Below are positions 60,398 through 64,000 of a DNA stretch of 64,000 nucleotides, in pieces. Source of the DNA: an alpha proteobacterium AAP38 (lineage in GTDB: Bacteria > Pseudomonadota > Alphaproteobacteria > Azospirillales > Azospirillaceae); the NCBI GenBank assembly GCA_001296005.1, contig LJHR01000011.1:62001-126000 (forward strand). The letters run 5' to 3'. Numbering within the stretch: the stretch's first letter is position 1; every line of letters begins with the position of its first letter. The notes under the pieces are model-generated. The model was not told where the DNA came from, did no database searches, and worked only from the letters and a program-made list of their open reading frames with translations. Made by a program: the position numbers and the translations under genes.

Positions 60398-62474
60398 GGT
60401 CCGGTGCGTTGCCATTGTCGATCCGCTGGATGCAGGCGTGCTGCTGGCCCCCGCCTTGTCGGCCAAGGGCGTGGTGACCGTTCTGGTGCCGGGGCGGGAT
60501 GGGCAGGATGCGGATGGATTTACCCATCACCTGCCCTGGTCGCCCGATCCGGAAAGCGAGTTCAAAACGCTGCGCGACCTCGGCGCTGATTTGATCGTTC
60601 CGGGTTCGGAACAAGCTGTTTTGGTCGCGGATTGGCTGTCGCAACGGCTGGGGCTGCCCGGCAATGGAACGGACCTGTCCACCGCGCGCCGGGATAAACA
60701 CCGTATGCATGTGGTGGCGGCATCCCATGGTCTGCGCGTCCCGCGTCAGGTTCTGGCCGACAATCTGGCCCAAGTGCTTGATTTTGCGAATAGTCACTGG
60801 CCCGTGATCATCAAACCGCAGCAGGCCAAGGGCGGTGACGGTGTTCATTACTGTACCAGTGCCGAACAGGCCGCCCGTGCCTTCCACGAGCTTTATGGCC
60901 ATCACGATGTGATGGGGGCGATGAACCACGCGGTGCTGGTTCAGGAGTTTATTTCGGGTCCGGAATATGTTGTGGACACAGTCAGCCTGGATGGCGTCCA
61001 CAGGCTTTCCACCCTCTGGACCTATGGCAAGGGGGCGCCCGGCTTTGACAGTGCCGGTCAGTTCACGACCAAGACGCTGCTGCCCCCCGACCATCCCCTG
61101 GCCCCCTTGCTGTTTGCCTTCGCCTGCCGGGTGCTGGATGCGTTGGGGATAGGGCAGGGGGCTGGTCATTGCGAAATCCGCATGGGGCCGGACGGGCCGG
61201 TGCTGATTGAAATGGCGGCCCGGCTGCATGGCGGGCCACTGGCCCATGAGCTGGCTCGCCGCAGCACTGGTTACAGCCAATGCGACCTGTGGGTGGAGGC
61301 CATCACCGATCCGGCGGCGTTCCTGGCTGGCCATACCGGTCAATCCGGCCCGCCACGCGCGGCCGGTATGGTGCTGCTGCGCCATCCCCCGCCGGCCTGT
61401 GTGCTGGAGCGTCTGCCCAGCCTGGACAGCCTGTTCTGGAATGACCCACGGCCACCCCCGCCCGCCGTGGCGGGGCTGGCGACCTTCATCGGGGGCGATG
61501 CGGGCATGGTAGCCGCCGACATGGCGGTCGCGGCGGGGGAGGTGACCTGCACCCTGCTGGATAATCCCGCCGCCATTGCCGCCCTCCGCACTTCCTGGCT
61601 TTTGCTTCTGGCGCAATCCTCCTGCAACCGGGCGTTCTCGGGTCCGGTCTGGTATCAGGCGGCGCTGACGGCTGCTCCCCACCTGTCCCCCCGTCTGCTG
61701 GCCGCATGGCGTGGCGGGGAACTGGTCGGGCTGCTGCCCCTGGTTCAGGAAGGCGAAGGCCCGGCGCGTTTTGCCAGCAACCTGTCAGATTACAACGACG
61801 CGGTGGTGGCCCAGGACAACCGTGCGGCGGCCCACACCCTGATGGCCCATGCCAGGGCTTGGTTCCCCGCGCTGGAACTGGATTGCGTGCGGCCCGACGC
61901 GGCCTGCCACATCACCGATGCTCCCCTGGCCGACCCCACCGTGGATTGTCCCTTTGCCGACCTGTCGCAGGGGTATGACGCTTGGCGGGCAGGCCGCAGC
62001 CCATCCTTCCGGGAAAAGCTGACCCGGACGCAGCGGAAGGCAGCGGCGGCGGGGGTGATCGTCGATACACTGAACCCCGATGAATGGTCCTTGGCCGCCG
62101 ACCTGTTCCTGTCCCTGCATGCTGACCGGTTCGGGGATCGCAGCCTGTTTACCCGCTTCCCCTGGGCGGCCGACTTTGTGCGGGCAGCGCTTCCGGGCCT
62201 GCTGGCCGATGGTGCCGTCCATATCGTCGCCCTGCGCAGCGGGGGGGAAATCACAGGGATGTGCCTGTGCATGGTGGGAGCCGACCATCTGGGTTACTGG
62301 AATGCCGGGTTCCGGGCAGTGATGGAGCCGTTTTCGCCCGGTGTCCTGATGCTGCATGCCGCCCTGCGCGAGGCGGCGACGCGGGGGCTGGCTGAATTTG
62401 ACCTGCTGCGCGGGCTGGAGGCCTATAAGGATCGCTGGGCCACGGGCCGGCGGCGGATCGGACGGTTGCCATGA
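60390..62474 (+). CDS. ATP-grasp ligase fused to a CelD/BioF2-like acetyltransferase
   Basis: A 694-residue two-domain protein. Residues 1-410 form an ATP-grasp ligase of the carboxylate-amine type (VTVLVPGRDGQDADGFTHHLPWSPD, LSTARRDKHRMHVVAASHGLRVP, WPVIIKPQQAKGGDGVHYC, VQEFISGPEYVVDTVSLDG, GAGHCEIRMGPDGPVLIEMAARLHGGPL). Residues 450-694 form a GNAT domain of the CelD/BioF2 type (SPSFREKLTRTQRKAAAAG, AADLFLSLHADRFGDRSLFTRF, HIVALRSGGEITGMCLCMVGADHLGYWNAGFRAVMEPFSPGVLMLHAALREAATRGLAEFDLLRGLEAYKDRWATGRRRIGRL). It likely joins an amino acid or amine and acylates the product. The start at 60390 overlaps the GT4 stop, and the next gene overlaps its stop. Confidence 0.83.
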   Translation: MSEVRCVAIVDPLDAGVLLAPALSAKGVVTVLVPGRDGQDADGFTHHLPWSPDPESEFKTLRDLGADLIVPGSEQAVLVADWLSQRLGLPGNGTDLSTARRDKHRMHVVAASHGLRVPRQVLADNLAQVLDFANSHWPVIIKPQQAKGGDGVHYCTSAEQAARAFHELYGHHDVMGAMNHAVLVQEFISGPEYVVDTVSLDGVHRLSTLWTYGKGAPGFDSAGQFTTKTLLPPDHPLAPLLFAFACRVLDALGIGQGAGHCEIRMGPDGPVLIEMAARLHGGPLAHELARRSTGYSQCDLWVEAITDPAAFLAGHTGQSGPPRAAGMVLLRHPPPACVLERLPSLDSLFWNDPRPPPPAVAGLATFIGGDAGMVAADMAVAAGEVTCTLLDNPAAIAALRTSWLLLLAQSSCNRAFSGPVWYQAALTAAPHLSPRLLAAWRGGELVGLLPLVQEGEGPARFASNLSDYNDAVVAQDNRAAAHTLMAHARAWFPALELDCVRPDAACHITDAPLADPTVDCPFADLSQGYDAWRAGRSPSFREKLTRTQRKAAAAGVIVDTLNPDEWSLAADLFLSLHADRFGDRSLFTRFPWAADFVRAALPGLLADGAVHIVALRSGGEITGMCLCMVGADHLGYWNAGFRAVMEPFSPGVLMLHAALREAATRGLAEFDLLRGLEAYKDRWATGRRRIGRLP

Positions 62475-63337
62475 CGCCGCTGCCCCCCGACCCCTGGTCC
62501 ATCGCCATCTATCAGGGGCCTGATCCGCTGCACCTGTCACCCTTGGCCGGCGGCGATGGGCCGGTGATGACGCGGGAACAGGTGACGGATGTCCGCGCCC
62601 GCTTCGTGGCTGATCCGTTCCTGTTTCCCCATGGCGGGCTCTGGCACCTGTTCTTTGAGGTGTTGAACCATGATAGCGGTCTGGGAGAACTGGGATGGGC
62701 CAGCAGCACCGACCTGACCCGCTGGACCTATCAGCGCATCGTGCTGCGCGAGGGGTTTCACCTCTCCTATCCGCAGGTCTTCGCCCATGACGGGCAGATC
62801 TACATGCTGCCGGAAACGCTGGATGCGGGGGCGGTGCGGCTCTATCGCGCCGAACCGTTTCCCACGCGCTGGGTGCCCGTGGCGGATTTGGTGACGGGCC
62901 GGCTGGCCGACCCCAGCTTGTTCCAGCATGATGGACGTTGGTGGATGTTTGCCTGCCCCACGCCCGACCGGCATGACGCGCTGGTGCTCTATCATGCCGA
63001 TGATCTGTTCGGGCCGTGGCATCCGCATCCGGCCAATCCGTTGCGCCACTCCTCCCCCTCCGGGTCGCGCCCTGGCGGCCGTGTGGTGGCGTGGAAGGGT
63101 GGTCTTTACCGTCTGGCGCAGGATTGCGGCCCCCGTTATGGCCATGGCCTGCGGGCCTTTGCCATCACGGTGCTGACCCCGACCCGGTATCAGGAGGTGG
63201 AATGCCCCGAAAGCCCGGTTCTGACAGCCAGCGGCCAGGGTTGGAACGGCAAGGGCATGCACCATGCCGATATCTGGCCCTGGGCCGGCGGCGTCATCGC
63301 CGCCGTCGATGGCCTGTGGCGGGAGCCATCCCAATAA
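62471..63337 (+). CDS. GIPC-transferase-like five-bladed propeller protein
   Basis: A 288-residue protein related to the glucosamine inositolphosphorylceramide transferase N-terminal domain, a five-bladed beta-propeller akin to GH43/GH32 folds. Diagnostic stretches are VADPFLFPHGGLWHLFFEVLNHDSGLGELGWASSTDLTRW, HLSYPQVFAHDGQIYMLPETLDAGAVRLYRAE, LADPSLFQHDGRWWMFAC and HHADIWPW. Bacterial members often sit in surface-glycan or natural-product clusters as glycosyl or phosphoryl transfer partners. It overlaps the preceding gene by four bases and ends the operon. Confidence 0.78.
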   Translation: MTPLPPDPWSIAIYQGPDPLHLSPLAGGDGPVMTREQVTDVRARFVADPFLFPHGGLWHLFFEVLNHDSGLGELGWASSTDLTRWTYQRIVLREGFHLSYPQVFAHDGQIYMLPETLDAGAVRLYRAEPFPTRWVPVADLVTGRLADPSLFQHDGRWWMFACPTPDRHDALVLYHADDLFGPWHPHPANPLRHSSPSGSRPGGRVVAWKGGLYRLAQDCGPRYGHGLRAFAITVLTPTRYQEVECPESPVLTASGQGWNGKGMHHADIWPWAGGVIAAVDGLWREPSQ

Positions 63338-63370
63338 AAAGGGGCGCCGATCCGTCAGGACCGGCGCCCC
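63336..63370 (-). terminator. Intrinsic terminator of phaZ (possibly bidirectional)
   Basis: A GGGGCGCCG/CGGCGCCCC stem (63341-63349 with 63362-63370). On the minus strand it is followed by TTTTTATT, 27 bases after the phaZ stop; on the plus strand it follows the propeller gene. Confidence 0.8.
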
Positions 63371-63396
63371 CGCCTTATCGTGATTTCCCCCGTCAC

Positions 63397-64000
63397 TCAG
63401 GCCGCGGCGGTCGTCTTCCGCCCGGCGCGCACCGCGTCATTTTCCAGGATGAAGCGACGCACGCGCGGCTCGATATCTTCGCGCCATTTGCGGCCATTGA
63501 AAATACCATAATGGCCGACCGCCTTTTGCAGGTGGTTGTGTTTCTTGGCCTCGGGAATGCTGCTGCACAGGCCATGGGCAGCGATGGTCTGGCCGGGGGC
63601 GGAGATATCGTCCAACTCCCCTTCCACCGTCAGCAGGGCCGTCTTTTCGATGGCCGAAGGATCGACCGTCATGCCGCGCCACTTCATGCGGCCATTGGGC
63701 AGGGCGCGTTCCTGGAAGACCTGATTGACGGTCTGCAGGTAGAATTCCGCTGTTAGATCCATGACGGACAGATATTCATCATAGAACTTGCGATGGGCTT
63801 CCGCACTTTCCCCATCGCCGCGCACCAGATGGCGGAACAGCTTCATATGTTCGCCGACATGGCGGTCCAGGTTCATTGACATGAAGCCCGTCAACTGCAC
63901 GAAGCCCGGATACACCTGACGCAGGGCGCCGGGGTAATAGAAGGGCACAGTCGTGACGACATTGCGTTCAAACCAGCCAATATCCTTGTCCACGGCCAGC
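63397..64000 (-). CDS. phaZ: Intracellular polyhydroxyalkanoate depolymerase (5' part outside window)
   Basis: The last 201 residues of a PHB depolymerase; the frame runs off the right edge. Recognisable blocks are DIGWFERNVVTTVPFYYPGALRQVYPGFVQLTGFMSMNLDRH, YDEYLSVMDLTAEFYLQTVNQVFQERALPNGRM and ALLTVEGELDDISAPGQT with the catalytic Asp region. The catalytic-His region is KKHNHLQKAVGHYGIFNGRKWREDIEPRVRRFI. The enzyme mobilises storage polyester granules in the cytoplasm. The nucleophilic Ser lies beyond the edge. The GTG at 63993 is internal, since the frame continues upstream (LAVDKDIGW). Confidence 0.88.
   Translation of the reverse strand, partial: LAVDKDIGWFERNVVTTVPFYYPGALRQVYPGFVQLTGFMSMNLDRHVGEHMKLFRHLVRGDGESAEAHRKFYDEYLSVMDLTAEFYLQTVNQVFQERALPNGRMKWRGMTVDPSAIEKTALLTVEGELDDISAPGQTIAAHGLCSSIPEAKKHNHLQKAVGHYGIFNGRKWREDIEPRVRRFILENDAVRAGRKTTAAA

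Overview
The window looks like a chromosomal segment of a GC-rich alphaproteobacterium, most likely order Rhodospirillales (Azospirillum/Niveispirillum-like). The evidence is the SciP and FliX flagellar regulators, the flgI/fliX/dksA arrangement, a Urt urea transporter with urea carboxylase, intracellular PHB depolymerase, mmgR-like small RNAs, and large TonB receptors of the polysaccharide type. No tRNA, rRNA, CRISPR, insertion sequence or prophage was found. Names rest on recognising motifs by eye; no database search was possible.

Layout. 1-2.3 kb: end of an L-rhamnose degradation operon (rhamnonate dehydratase, FAH hydrolase, SDR dehydrogenase). 2.3-5.8 kb: a small lipoprotein, tex and cueR, with two candidate mmgR/suhB-like sRNAs on either side of cueR. 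5.8-8.7 kb: AT-richer spacers and two LuxR-type regulators, the second with a degenerate receiver. 8.9-13.7 kb: envelope/ribosome block (YfgM-like, bamB, der) and an unknown conserved protein. 13.8-15.0 kb: a protein with a Pro-rich leader that resembles effectors of contractile injection systems. 15.0-22.2 kb: flagellar block (sciP, flgD, fliK, flgN-like, flgJ, flgI, fliX) and dksA, with two sigma-54 promoters. 22.3-23.8 kb: serine beta-lactamase-like hydrolase.

23.8-40.6 kb is a complete urea-nitrogen module. It holds urtABCDE, a porin, an NCS1-transporter/histidine-kinase/receiver fusion, its LuxR-type response regulator, allophanate hydrolase and urea carboxylase. Matching 18-bp dyads lie in front of both arms of the module and probably mark the regulator's sites. 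40.9-52.0 kb is a pectin/rhamnogalacturonan locus: uxuA, kduI, GH105 hydrolase, a FadR-type regulator, a DUF4861 protein, a TonB receptor, a beta-helix protein and an alginate-lyase-family protein. A nearly identical 24-bp element lies upstream of two of its transcription units. Together with the rhamnose genes it would let the cell use both backbone sugars of rhamnogalacturonan.

52.0-57.7 kb carries ribA facing an operon of a RibD-type reductase, a sulfotransferase and a WD40 protein, followed by a secreted CxxCH protein. The combination of GTP cyclohydrolase II, RibD-like enzyme and WD40 protein recalls toxoflavin-type azapteridine clusters and is the best candidate for an undescribed system. 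57.8-63.3 kb holds a palindromic repeat element, an unrecognised protein, and a tightly overlapping three-gene operon (GT4 glycosyltransferase, ATP-grasp/GNAT fusion, GIPC-transferase-like propeller) that looks like another uncharacterised biosynthetic unit. The right edge cuts an intracellular PHB depolymerase gene.
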